Positions 20,204 through 29,848 of a stretch of DNA of 64,000 nt are shown here, in pieces. The translations under genes were made by a program, and so were the position numbers. Within the stretch, counting starts at the first letter, position 1. Each line of letters starts with the position of its first letter. Origin of the DNA: Trichomonas vaginalis G3 (Eukaryota > Parabasalia > Trichomonadida > Trichomonadidae); assembly GCF_026262505.1 (NCBI RefSeq), contig NC_067206.1, positions 3,128,879-3,192,878 on the forward strand. The letters run 5' to 3'. The notes below the pieces were generated by a model. It was not told the DNA's origin and did not search any database. It worked only from the letters and a program-made list of their open reading frames with translations.

Positions 20204-20566
20204 CTAATATCCGCCTAGTCTCTTACGTTTCCTGTTGAGTTCCATAGCATTCTTTAACTGGAGCTCATACATTCTGTTTCTCCTCTGGTAGAAAACATAT
20301 TCTGGGTCAACTCCTGTGTTCGCGTCATCTGCATAAAGTTGTTTATATCCCACTTCAGGGTTTGTATAAAACTCTTTCCATCTCATATTTGCATACCATG
20401 GTGGCAAACCTAACGCAGCGTCATTTGACATGGCAGTTTGCATTTGTACATCTGTTGGCACTTGACCATAGTTTGCCATTGCAGTTTGTATTCTAACTTC
20501 ATTTGGAATATTCTCTGGGTTTGGTTGTCCAGGTTGCTGTGCATTCGCTAAGTTCTGTGCGTCCAT
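20204..20566 (-). CDS. 120-residue Maverick protein (arm B copy)
   Basis: Identical in layout to 25,111-25,473. Gln/Asn/Pro-rich N-terminal half with a repeated QTAM(A/S)N motif, then a basic helical tail. Function unknown. Confidence 0.6.
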   Translation of the reverse strand: MDAQNLANAQQPGQPNPENIPNEVRIQTAMANYGQVPTDVQMQTAMSNDAALGLPPWYANMRWKEFYTNPEVGYKQLYADDANTGVDPEYVFYQRRNRMYELQLKNAMELNRKRKRLGGY

Positions 20567-20589
20567 TTAATATTAGATAAAAATATCTC

Positions 20590-20721
20590 TTACGAGTACA
20601 TATGCTGAACATTTGCAGGCATTGGTTCATCTTCATATTCTCTGTACTTTTCTGCCACGTCAAATAAATAAATGACACAATGGAAAAAACCTAAAACAAG
20701 TAGTCCTATTTCAAACCACAT
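20590..20721 (-). CDS. 43-residue single-pass membrane protein (arm B copy)
   Basis: Short frame MWFEIGLLVLGFFHCVIYLF with one hydrophobic segment (residues 4-20) and an acidic, Tyr-containing tail. It overlaps the 3' end of the methyltransferase gene by 16 bp, and the same arrangement recurs at 24,956-25,087. Confidence 0.5.
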   Translation of the reverse strand: MWFEIGLLVLGFFHCVIYLFDVAEKYREYEDEPMPANVQHMYS

Positions 20722-21522
20722 TTACTTACTAATAAAATTTCTTTATTGTGACACTTTCTCCGGTTTATAGGACCTCTCTCATATTCTATCTTGTCATATA
20801 TAAACTCATAGTCATGTATGTCCTCTAACCATCTCATAACGGTTTCCAAACCACTTTTATCGGATGTAAAGTAAAAGCATGGATGGTTATGTATAACGTC
20901 TAAAGTTTCTAAAGAGTCTCTCAAAGTCCAGTCTACTTGGTATTGAAAATCCATGTGTTATAGAACGGCGGTCCACTATAAAGAAAACATTTTCCTTGTC
21001 TTTATATTTTTCATACAACTCTGTCCAATGACATCTCACAAACTCTATACCCTCAATATATTTTTCTATGTCCTCTTTGAAAACATTTGTATAGTTAAGA
21101 TATAAAACTTTTGACATAAGTGTTTCAATGTCATGAACTCTTATAGCACCACTATATAATAGTCTAGCAGATATACTATCCCAGTCTATATATTCTGCTT
21201 TTTTCAAAACCTCTCTCACAATATTTTTCTTATCTAATGGTATACGTTCCATCTTACCTATAGGTATCTTTTCTTTTAACTCTTTCAATATATTGTTTGT
21301 GTCTGGAATATGTTTGAGACGGTCCATATAGTTGTCGAAGTCATTGCATATAATCTTTGAGTCTGGGAATATTGTATGGCACAAATGGGATATATAGAAA
21401 CTTCCACCGAACAAATCTACAAATGTTAGACCATTCGGTAGTTTCTTAAGTTCTCTCAATATAATATCTTTACATCTACTCTTATTTTCAAAGAACGGTA
21501 ACGGTGGTTTTGTAAAATTCAT
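20706..21522 (-). pseudogene. Dam-like N6-adenine DNA methyltransferase (arm B copy, broken)
   Basis: Copy of the methyltransferase at 24,154-24,971 with the same FVDLFGGSFYIS cofactor motif. It is the first gene inside the arm B terminus. One or two breaks. Confidence 0.7.
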
Positions 21523-21673
21523 TTATATATAATAATAAAAATGTTCTTACTCGAAAAGTGACAGAAAAGTGACAAAACACGAAAACATATATAATTTGTG
21601 AAAAGTGAAACAAAAGTGACATATTAAAAAGTGACACCATTAATATGATGTAAATAACAACGGTTTTGGTTTT

Positions 21674-21768
21674 GTCACCGGCTGGTCGGCTGGGGTTCGG
21701 TCCTCCTCTTGGGTCTTGGGCAAAATTTCTTAGGGGCTAGAAGGGGCGCAGCCCCTGGAAGCCCCACT
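21674..21768. repeat. Maverick terminal inverted repeat, arm B end
   Basis: Ends ...AGCCCCACT at 21,768 and is an inverted match to 23,908-24,002, beginning GTCACCGGCTGG on this strand. The last 35 bp form a hairpin GGGGCT-AGA-AGGGGC / GCCCCT-GGA-AGCCCC. Outside lies TACCTGACCT. Confidence 0.85.
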
Positions 21769-23271
21769 TACCTGACCTAATATTCCCACTCATTATATTC
21801 GTAAATTTTGAGGTTTATCCTTCGCTTTTAAGATCATTGAATTTGATTTTTATATAAAATAGTTATATATTAGAAAATAATATGAGTTTATATGATATTA
21901 TTTTTCAGAAGATTTCATTCTATATGCCTATGAAAAGTACTCTCAAAACTAACTTTTTCCTAATTATAATTAAATCTAGAATATTGTATTATGCTTAGTA
22001 TTATTTCATTTTTCTCATTCAATTTAGAATTTACAAATGTCAAAAAATTGAGAGCTGTCACTTTTGATGAATTTCTGTTTATTACAGAATCTTTCAGATT
22101 GATTATAAAGCAATTGATTGGTACTTATTTAAAATTCAAGCTTTTGGTAAATTTTCAAAAATTCAAAAATATCAAATCGAAATTATATCAAAATTTTCCT
22201 TAAACCGTAAGAAAACTTTGCATGATAATATGGTTTATAATTTTAAAATAGATTATATTTATTTTTATAAAAGTAGAAAGAGTAGGGGTAATTTTAGCTA
22301 AATATTCCCTGAGAATGGTTGCGCATTCTCAGTTCCCTCTATATTTCGAACGAAGCTCTCATCGGTCTTTTTTTTAATACTAAACGTTTTTTCCCCTGTC
22401 ACTTTTAGCTAAAATTTGGGTTTGCCAAAGTAGAAATAAGTATTAAAGGACTTTTTACGGAACGTTTTCTCTAACTGATCTATATTGAGATGGTATTTGA
22501 TAATCCGGTTTCGTCAGGAACCAATCAAATCTGAATTTTTACAAAATTGAAGAAAAATGCAAAATTGATCACAAAACTTGTTGCATTGTCTCATACTAAA
22601 TCAAATTCAACAACCAATAATTTCATACGTCAAACAATTATTTTGTTTCTCTCAAAAATTTAACATTTGATAATATTTTGTAAAATTCATAGCAACGTTT
22701 CACTCTTATCAAACTGGCAACCAACAGATGACTAATTTTGAGAACACTAAGGACTAGATCTAATTCAGGATTTATATTCACTTAATTGTAGGATCATCGT
22801 TTGATAATATTAATTTGAATGAAAATCAAACAATCATAGGTTTATTGTTAGATGGTTGATGAATATTAATAATGTTAAATCGAGTTTAATTGGAATGTTT
22901 AAAATTGAATAGTATTCAATAAGAAGGTTATGGTTGAATTAGAAATGAGTTCTATTAAGAATATGTATCCTTTACAGTATAAATAAAGGCATTTTTATTT
23001 TTTTCGGATAACATTTGCGAGCTTTGGTCCTCAATTCACTTTTTGTCAGGCATGAACAATTAGCATTATACATAGCATTTAGTAAGATTTTTTTACTTAA
23101 GTGGTCTTTCTACGAAAATCTGCTTCCATAGTCCTTATCCTAGTGTTGGGTCCATTATAATTTTTACATTATTTCGGTTTTATTCAATCTTGTTTTCTGT
23201 CGTCTCTTTTTTTGAGAGAAAACGTGACTGTGCTTTTCGGTTATTTAAGTTTCAATTCTGCTTGCCTTCTA
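21769..23271. other. Host intergenic DNA
   Basis: About 1.5 kb of AT-rich, apparently single-copy sequence between arm B and the Myb gene. I see no tRNA, rRNA, convincing reading frame or repeat. A 70-codon frame at 21,991-22,203 looks like chance. The stretch before the Myb start (about 23,000-23,270) is T-rich and may hold its promoter, but no clear TCAYTW initiator sits close to the ATG. Confidence 0.5.
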
Positions 23272-23820
23272 ATGCATCTTAATTATGTATATGGCATTGG
23301 ATACTTCCATAGACTTCATCCCAAATCGAAGTTTAGTGTTGAAGAAGACGTCAAGCTCAAGAAAATTGTTGAAGAGCTGGGCTCAACTAACTGGAATCTT
23401 GTTGCGAATAAAATGCAGACAAGGAATGCGCGTCAGTGCAGGGACCGCTGGGAAAATTATCTTTCCCCTACACTTAATCGTGATCCATTCACGCTCGAAG
23501 AAGATTTAATTATTTTGCAAAAATATAATGAATTTGGTGCTAAGTGGGTCAACATTTCCAAATTCCTTGTAAATAGAACAGATATAAGCGTAAAAAGTAG
23601 ATGGATGATGTTGAAGCGCAGAAACATCACAGCTGAGTCAGTTCAAGAAGCAATTGAGAAGGAAGCAGCCGGACAAGAAAAGGCTCTTGAAGAAGAACAT
23701 AGAGATAGGCAGGAGAACATTGATGAGGTCATCACAAGATTATTTGAAATGAGTGAGATGGAAGAATCTACATTTTGGGAAAACTTGCTCTCAGAATCAA
23801 CCATCCCTTTCGAAATGTGA
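23272..23820 (+). CDS. R2R3 Myb-like DNA-binding protein, 182 residues
   Basis: Two Myb repeats lie at about residues 18-67 and 70-117. Repeat 2 (KFSVEEDVKLKKIVEELGS, then WNLVANKM, RQCRDRWENYL) keeps its regular tryptophans. Repeat 3 (PFTLEEDLIILQKYNEFGAK, then WVNISKFL, SVKSRWMML) has Phe in place of the first tryptophan, as is common. The remainder is an acidic, Gln/Glu-rich helical tail. I chose the ATG at 23,272; an upstream in-frame stretch has only a TTG. Such short two-repeat Myb proteins are very abundant in T. vaginalis, where some regulate iron-responsive genes. It is the only host gene here, trapped between two Maverick heads. Confidence 0.9.
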   Translation: MHLNYVYGIGYFHRLHPKSKFSVEEDVKLKKIVEELGSTNWNLVANKMQTRNARQCRDRWENYLSPTLNRDPFTLEEDLIILQKYNEFGAKWVNISKFLVNRTDISVKSRWMMLKRRNITAESVQEAIEKEAAGQEKALEEEHRDRQENIDEVITRLFEMSEMEESTFWENLLSESTIPFEM

Positions 23821-23907
23821 CCTGTCAGTCCTAATTTTTAGTGATTGCCCTTCCTATTGTTATTTTCTGAACGATTTGAATTTTGGCATTCCCAATGAGG
23901 TCAGGTG

Positions 23908-24002
23908 AGTGGGGCTTCCAGGCGCGTTGCGCCCTCTAGCCCATAAGAAATTTTGCCCAAGACCCAAGAGGAGGACCGAACCCCAGCCGACCAGCCGGTG
24001 AC
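23908..24002. repeat. Maverick terminal inverted repeat, left end of 25.3-kb element
   Basis: Begins AGTGGGGCTTCCAGGCGCG and extends to the CCGGTGAC box. The first 35 bp fold as a hairpin (GGGCT / AGCCC outer stem, GGCGC / GCGCC inner stem). It pairs with 49,125-49,193. Confidence 0.85.
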
Positions 24003-24153
24003 AAAACCAAAACCGTTGTTATTTACATCATATTAATGGTGTCACTTTTTAATATGTCACTTTTGTTTCACTTTTCACAAATTATATATGTTTTCGTGTT
24101 TTGTCACTTTTCTGTCACTTTTCGAGTAAGAACATTTTTATTATTATATATAA

Positions 24154-24971
24154 ATGAATTTTACAAAACCACCGTTACCGTTCTTTGAAAATAAGAGTAG
24201 ATGTAAAGATATTATATTGAGAGAACTTAAGAAACTACCGAATGGTCTAACATTTGTAGATTTGTTCGGTGGAAGTTTCTATATATCCCATTTGTGCCAT
24301 ACAATATTCCCAGACTCAAAGATTATATGCAATGACTTCGACAACTATATGGACCGTCTCAAACATATTCCAGACACAAACAATATATTGAAAGAGTTAA
24401 AAGAAAAGATACCTATAGGTAAGATGGAACGTATACCATTAGATAAGAAAAATATTGTGAGAGAGGTTTTGAAAAAAGCAGAATATATAGACTGGGATAG
24501 TATATCTGCTAGATTATTATATAGTGGTGCTATAAGAGTTCATGACATTGAAACACTTATGTCAAAAGTTTTATATCTTAACTATACAAATGTTTTCAAA
24601 GAGGACATAGAAAAATATATTGAGGGTATAGAGTTTGTGAGATGTCATTGGACAGAGTTGTATGAAAAATATAAAGACAAGGAAAATGTTTTCTTTATAG
24701 TGGACCCGCCGTTCTATAACACATGGGATTTTCAATACAAGTAGACTGGACTTTGAGAGACTCTTTAGAAACTTTAGACGTTATACATAACCATCCATGC
24801 TTTTACTTTACATCCGATAAAAGTGGTTTGGAAACCGTTATGAGATGGTTAGAGGACATACATGACTATGAGTTTATATATGACAAGATAGAATATGAGA
24901 GAGGTCCTATAAACCGGAGAAAGTGTCACAATAAAGAAATTTTATTAGTAAGTAAATGTGGTTTGAAATAG
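24154..24971 (+). pseudogene. Dam-like N6-adenine DNA methyltransferase (broken)
   Basis: Motif I is FVDLFGGSFYIS near residue 34 (S-adenosylmethionine pocket, FxGxG type) and motif IV is a DPPF box near residue 190, the layout of D12-class adenine methyltransferases. It would transfer a methyl group to N6 of adenine in DNA. T. vaginalis DNA is known to carry 6mA, and Maverick-linked methyltransferases have been reported in that genome. First gene after the left terminus, behind a long AT-rich leader with several AAAAGTGACA motifs. Fossil with about one break. Confidence 0.75.
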
Positions 24972-25087
24972 GACTACTTGTTTTAGGTTTTTTCCATTGT
25001 GTCATTTATTTATTTGACGTGGCAGAAAAGTACAGAGAATATGAAGATGAACCAATGCCTGCAAATGTTCAGCATATGTACTCGTAA
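24956..25087 (+). CDS. 43-residue single-pass membrane protein
   Basis: MWFEIGLLVLGFFHCVIYLF then an acidic tail (AEKYREYEDEPMPANVQHMY). One membrane segment at residues 4-20. It starts inside the end of the methyltransferase gene. Function unknown; a small envelope or membrane-interacting protein is possible. Confidence 0.5.
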   Translation: MWFEIGLLVLGFFHCVIYLFDVAEKYREYEDEPMPANVQHMYS

Positions 25088-25110
25088 GAGATATTTTTAT
25101 CTAATATTAA

Positions 25111-25473
25111 ATGGACGCACAGAACTTAGCGAATGCACAGCAACCTGGACAACCAAACCCAGAGAATATTCCAAATGAAGTTAGAATACAAACTGCAATG
25201 GCAAACTATGGTCAAGTGCCAACAGATGTACAAATGCAAACTGCCATGTCAAATGACGCTGCGTTAGGTTTGCCACCATGGTATGCAAATATGAGATGGA
25301 AAGAGTTTTATACAAACCCTGAAGTGGGATATAAACAACTTTATGCAGATGACGCGAACACAGGAGTTGACCCAGAATATGTTTTCTACCAGAGGAGAAA
25401 CAGAATGTATGAGCTCCAGTTAAAGAATGCTATGGAACTCAACAGGAAACGTAAGAGACTAGGCGGATATTAG
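25111..25473 (+). CDS. 120-residue Maverick protein of unknown function
   Basis: Starts MDAQNLANAQQPGQPNPENI behind the leader ATTTTTATCTAATATTAA. The first half is Gln/Asn/Pro-rich with two copies of an (I/M)QTAM(A/S)N motif about 17 residues apart; the second half is helical and basic, ending NRKRKRLGGY. Conserved in all three copies of this block. The basic tail could bind nucleic acid or serve for nuclear entry, but no family is recognised. Confidence 0.6.
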   Translation: MDAQNLANAQQPGQPNPENIPNEVRIQTAMANYGQVPTDVQMQTAMSNDAALGLPPWYANMRWKEFYTNPEVGYKQLYADDANTGVDPEYVFYQRRNRMYELQLKNAMELNRKRKRLGGY

Positions 25474-25491
25474 ATTTTTACATATAGTAAA

Positions 25492-25734
25492 ATGGGTTTC
25501 TTCAGTAGTATTGGAAACTTCTTCAGAAGAGTTGGAAGAGGTATATGGAATGGAATAAAAACCGTAGGAAGAGGAATTTGGAACGGAGTCAAAAATATTG
25601 GTAAAAGAGTAGGTCAGTTCGTTGGTATTATACCTAAAGACCCTGAACCAGAAGAACAAGCTCCTGTTATACAACAGCCTGAACCTGCACCACAGTCTAG
25701 TTGGCAACCAAATCCAACACCTCAACCGTATTAA
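25492..25734 (+). CDS. 80-residue basic amphipathic protein
   Basis: MGFFSSIGNFFRRVGRGIWN is followed by two tandem 11-residue repeats (GRGIWNGIKTV, GRGIWNGVKNI), then a Pro/Gln/Glu-rich tail. The first 45 residues could form a cationic amphipathic helix, like membrane-lytic peptides of non-enveloped viruses (for example adenovirus protein VI). That comparison rests on composition and is inference. Confidence 0.6.
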   Translation: MGFFSSIGNFFRRVGRGIWNGIKTVGRGIWNGVKNIGKRVGQFVGIIPKDPEPEEQAPVIQQPEPAPQSSWQPNPTPQPY

Positions 25735-26126
25735 AAAATTATATTTTTATCGTTCGATAGTAGTTGTATATGAAACTAAGTTCTAAGTAAAACGCATGGT
25801 ATAATGGAATTATTCTTTTTCTTCCATCTGTAGTAAACCATACTTGAAAGTCTGAAATACTTCCACTTGGTGGTTCGTATAACTTTGTAGGTTTTTCGTA
25901 AAAGTCATTTGCCAAGCATAAGAAAGAGTTTTGGGCGCCAGAAAATGAAGCATGAACAATAATAGCATCTGGGTCGAAAACATTTTCATATGTTCCATTA
26001 GGGTTTTCGACTTCATAATAGTCCGGGTGTACTGGATATGCTGCAGGCTGATTTAACATCCTCATAAATCTATACCATGCCAAGTTGTTATATTTTGTAG
26101 AAATATAAACGTTTTCTCCAAGGTCT

Positions 26127-27173
26127 GTTTCGTACAGAAATGGATAACAAAAAAGTGATAGAAAACCTTAAATTGCGCGGCAATTTTAATTAAAAAAATA
26201 AACATTAATTTTTGTGATTGATATTATGCATTTTATTTATATTATATAAGATTTAAATTTAGGGGAAAATTGGAAAAAAAAATAAGATTGGAAGTCTTTA
26301 GGTAAGAAGGAAAGGGCAAGAGATATATAGTGTACCTATATACCTCTTGCCCTTTCATTCTAAGTAGAAATGGGAGAAAACTTTGTCCGCATCATAAGTT
26401 ATGCGGACAAAGTTTCTCCGATTTCTAATGGGAATTGCAGGCTATGAGGCACTGATATATAATCAGTACCTCATAGCCTACAATTCCCCTTATTAGACTT
26501 CCAAACTTTGAGTTAATGTCTTGACATTAACTCAAAGTTTGGAAAACTTCTCGTAAGAATCAATCGTCAAAAACCTCAATTGCAGTTATATTCATTGTGT
26601 TAAATTTGATTTATTTTGAAATTTTTATAAATTAAATTTTATATAACATAAAGCGTTATGAATTAGTATTTCCATATGAATTTATCTCGAAAATAGTAAT
26701 TCTGTACAGTTATATTTCGGTTAATTTTGGAAATTTCTAGGAATACTTTAAGATAGTATGATTTATATAACTCTGCCTTCATGATTTATTTTAGCTTTCG
26801 CGCAAATATCAGTTAACTTAACTCCATTATTTGATTTTGTGATGGCTTACAAAGCAATCAATATCTCTCTTCTGGAGAATGTCTTCTCATCTAGAATATT
26901 TTCAATACTTTACATACAAACATTTTTATTTCTAAAAAACTTTTTAATTTTTTCTAGGATATATGAATGAAAATAGTTAGAACAAGATTTTGAAGCTCAA
27001 AACATTAAAAATTATTAAAGATTTGTATAATATGATTAAAAATGGGAAATAATATGAGGCAATATAAAGGAATATGAATATTAAATAAATATATCTAAAT
27101 AGAAAGAATCAGAAAAATCAAATTATTGGCGCCAAAAATGTCACCTTTTTGGTGAGCCATTTCGGTATGAGAT
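26127..27173. mobile_element. Non-coding hairpin-chain element 2
   Basis: 1,047 bp, AT-rich, no reading frame of note. The left end GTTTCGTACAGAAATGG and the inverted right end ATCTCATACCGAAATGG match imperfectly over about 38 bp. It is flanked by an exact 18-bp direct repeat (ACGTTTTCTCCAAGGTCT at 26,109-26,126 and 27,174-27,191). Arms A and B hold the uninterrupted site once, so this is a real target duplication. It carries four tandem hairpins (26,310-26,544) related to those of element 1. Family not recognised. Confidence 0.8.
26310..26544. repeat. Chain of four tandem hairpins
   Basis: Inverted repeats at 26,310-26,356, 26,366-26,426, 26,430-26,488 and 26,499-26,544, with starts 56-69 bp apart. 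The third contains GGCTATGAGGCACTGA / TCAGTACCTCATAGCC, almost the same as the third hairpin at 10,808-10,866. The second (ACTTTGTCCGCAT arm) resembles the fourth of element 1. The last is a 22-bp perfect stem with a 2-nt centre. Confidence 0.9.
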
Positions 27174-28550
27174 ACGTTTTCTCCAAGGTCTTCTATTTTA
27201 TTGATTTTAACAGTTGCATTTTTCCTGTCATAAATAATATCGAGATGGTATTCTCCTTCGTCAATGTTAAACTGGTTTGCATATTCAATATAGATATCGT
27301 TTATTTTTTCTTGAAAAGCTTGAAGAGTTGTTTCTAAGTTTATAAGCAAACTAACTTGTAAAAGTTTTCCCTGTTCAAATTTCTCATACATACGTTTTTC
27401 TTTGTTATAGTATCGAACTTCAAAACCGACCGTAAATGGGAAACCATGTATGGCTTCTGAAATGAACTTTATTCTTCGAAAGCCAATAGCTTTTGTGACA
27501 GATGGGTCTCTTAGCCATCTTAATGGGTAGTCAAAACGATAGCCTTCATGCTTTACGGTATCTGTCTCAAACTTTTGACCGACATTAGTAAAAAGTTCAT
27601 CTAATGGTTTAGTTGTAGCAACTCTAGAATTTTCTTTTTCTATTGGAAGCATATTTTATCTATAATAAAAATGTCAAATGAAACAGCGTCTATGCGAGAA
27701 ATACAACACAACCGACAACTCATTATGCAAGCTCTAAATAAGAACACAACAAACTTTTCAAACTATTCTAAGATATCTGAAACTTTAAAGGATGGAAACT
27801 TAAAACTGACATTAAACCTTATAACAGATGAGTTTCTATTTCAAGACAATAAGAACAATACTGTCTGTATAAATCCAACAAAAGGAACTTTAAACGAGAA
27901 ACCTATAAATGAACTTCTTTTGAAAGCAGATGTTGACAACAAAGCTGACAAAGAATATGTAGACGATGCAATAGCAAAAGAAGAAGAAAGAGCTAACAAT
28001 GCTTATGCAACAAAAGAACATACTCATCCTGAACTAGCAGACAAAACATATGTTGACAATAAAATGTCAAGTGAAGTGACAAGAGCTGAAAACGAATATT
28101 CTAAAAAGACTCATATACATTATATTAACCAAATACCAAGTCTTAAGGAAACATTAGAGACAAAAGCAGATAAGACTCATACACATTCTATATCTGATAT
28201 TACAAACTTACAAGAAACCTTAAACAGGAAAAGTGACGTTGGACATACACATACCATTGCAAATATTACAAACTTACAAGAAACCTTAAACAGGAAAAGT
28301 GCCGTTGGACATACACATACCATTGCAAATATTACAAACTTACAAGAAACCTTAAACAGGAAAAGTGACGTTGGACATACACATACCATTGCAAATATTA
28401 CAAACTTACAAGAAACCTTAAACAGGAAAAGTGCCGTTGGACATACACATTCTATATCTGAAATAACAGACTTAAACGTTAGCCTTGAAAAGAAAGCAGA
28501 TAAAACATATGTCAATGAAATATACCAAAGTTTGATAGGAACAAAAAATA

Positions 28551-29848
28551 TAGGGTGTCCAAAGGTGTGTTTAGCACAAACCTGAATACTGCGAATAGAA
28601 ATAAACAAGTTACATATATATAAAGTTTATTTAAATATAATCACCATTGGATTCAATCACGCGTTCGCAGCGATCGATCCAGGCTTGAAAGACACGCTTT
28701 AAATCATCATGAGAAAATTGCTCAAATTGCTCTCTTACAAAATTTTCAAGATCATCAGGACTCGCGAATTCGCGTCTTCAGCTTCTTTTTTAGCGTGCCG
28801 AATAATAAAAGTCAGAGGGTGCAATATCAGGTGAATAAATTGGGTTTGGAACAACTTTGACATTGTTTTCCACCAAGTAATTCATTACCTTATGACTTTT
28901 GTGAACTCTTGAATTATCAAAATGAATTGCAAACTTTTGTTTTTGTTGTTTGGATTTCTCAAACTCATCAGAATTGATAATTTGAGTAAGAACATTGTCA
29001 ATTAGATACTGAGCATTCATCATATTAGGTTTTTGAAGAATATCAATTGCGATGATGCCATTCACGCCCAAAAAACCGACAACATCATCATTGGTGTGTC
29101 AATTTTTTTCTTCGGGAATGTTTGCGGATTTTCATCCTTCGGGATCCACATGGTTTTGGCTTCTGTTGCATATTGAAACCAAGACTCGTCCCTGTTACTA
29201 AAAAGCGAAACTTCTTGGATTGATACGCACGCAATATAGAGAGGAGCTCTTTCGAAGATTGGACTCTAGATTTTTTTTGAACTGAATTAAGGTTGTGCGG
29301 AACCCAACGTGTATACGCTAGTTTGTAGTTCAAATAATTGTGCAGATAATAACTGACTGTTGTACGTGGTATCTTTGTCATCTCCTCTATCCTTCTGAGT
29401 GATGCTCTTGGGTCTTCATCTAGCGCTTGAAGAATTGCTTTGATTTTTCTTTGATCCGGCGATTTTTTGTCAATTTTTATGATGGGCGCCTTTTTGTTCA
29501 TGAAGTGATACATCCTAACATGATACGTTACAGTGGAATAGCTAGGAGCATCCATACCGAAGCATTTTACAATGTCTCGTAGATTTTTTTACAGTCTTTG
29601 CATTTTTTTGCAAGAGCGAGGATGTTTTCTTTATGATTCATTAAAAAAATGAAAAAAATCCCGCCAAAATTTCCCGCGAAACCGCCTCTTGTCTCAAAAT
29701 TTATTTTATATCCCGGCATGGCGCCAAAATACAACATACTCATCATATACATATATTCATATTTTTTATTATATATTTATAATCAGCATATATCTCCTTT
29801 AATAGTCTCATATAGAGCGCTGTGCTAAACGCACCTTTGGACACCCTA
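28551..29848 (-). mobile_element. Tvmar1-type mariner transposon, copy 1 (1,298 bp)
   Basis: Ends are TAGGGTGTCCAAAGGTG and its inverse, flanked by TA. It is 6 bp shorter than copy 2 at 57,378 and otherwise very similar. Inserted in the fibre gene in minus orientation. Confidence 0.95.
28631..29641 (-). pseudogene. Tvmar1 mariner transposase, inactive
   Basis: Reads as a 338-residue mariner transposase broken into several frames. Compared with copy 2 it has single-base deletions near 29,570, 29,191, 29,070, 28,803, 28,783 and 28,776, which together account for the 6-bp length difference. It retains the tryptophan codon after GDES that copy 2 has lost. The paired helix-turn-helix region (RASLRRIEEMTKIPRTTVSY) and the D34D core are still readable. 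Not functional as it stands. Confidence 0.9.

Larger units (their letters stand above)
11879..21768 (-). mobile_element. Maverick/Polinton arm B (right arm of giant inverted repeat)
   Basis: Carries, in minus orientation, methyltransferase, small proteins, fibre, integrase, compact polymerase B and a second jelly-roll protein. The right end at 21,768 is a Maverick terminus (...AGCCCCACT) with a terminal hairpin. The left limit is where the mirror match to arm A stops (about 11,878). By eye it is nearly identical to the first half of the 25-kb element, so it is recent. It has about half a dozen breaks; several genes look whole. Confidence 0.9.
25739..27652 (-). pseudogene. Penton-like jelly-roll gene split by hairpin-chain element 2
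   Basis: Same gene as 19,090-19,938, here interrupted by the 1.05-kb element at 26,127-27,173. Outside the insertion it matches the uninterrupted copy. Divergent from the fibre across ATTTTATCTATAATAAAA. Confidence 0.8.

Noticed and set aside
21991-22203. 70-codon frame in host DNA
   Set aside because: Phe/Ile/Lys-rich composition expected of AT-rich non-coding DNA; no homologue, no leader motif.
21769-23271. tRNA or rRNA genes in host DNA
   Set aside because: No cloverleaf boxes or conserved rRNA segments could be seen in this or the other non-coding stretches.
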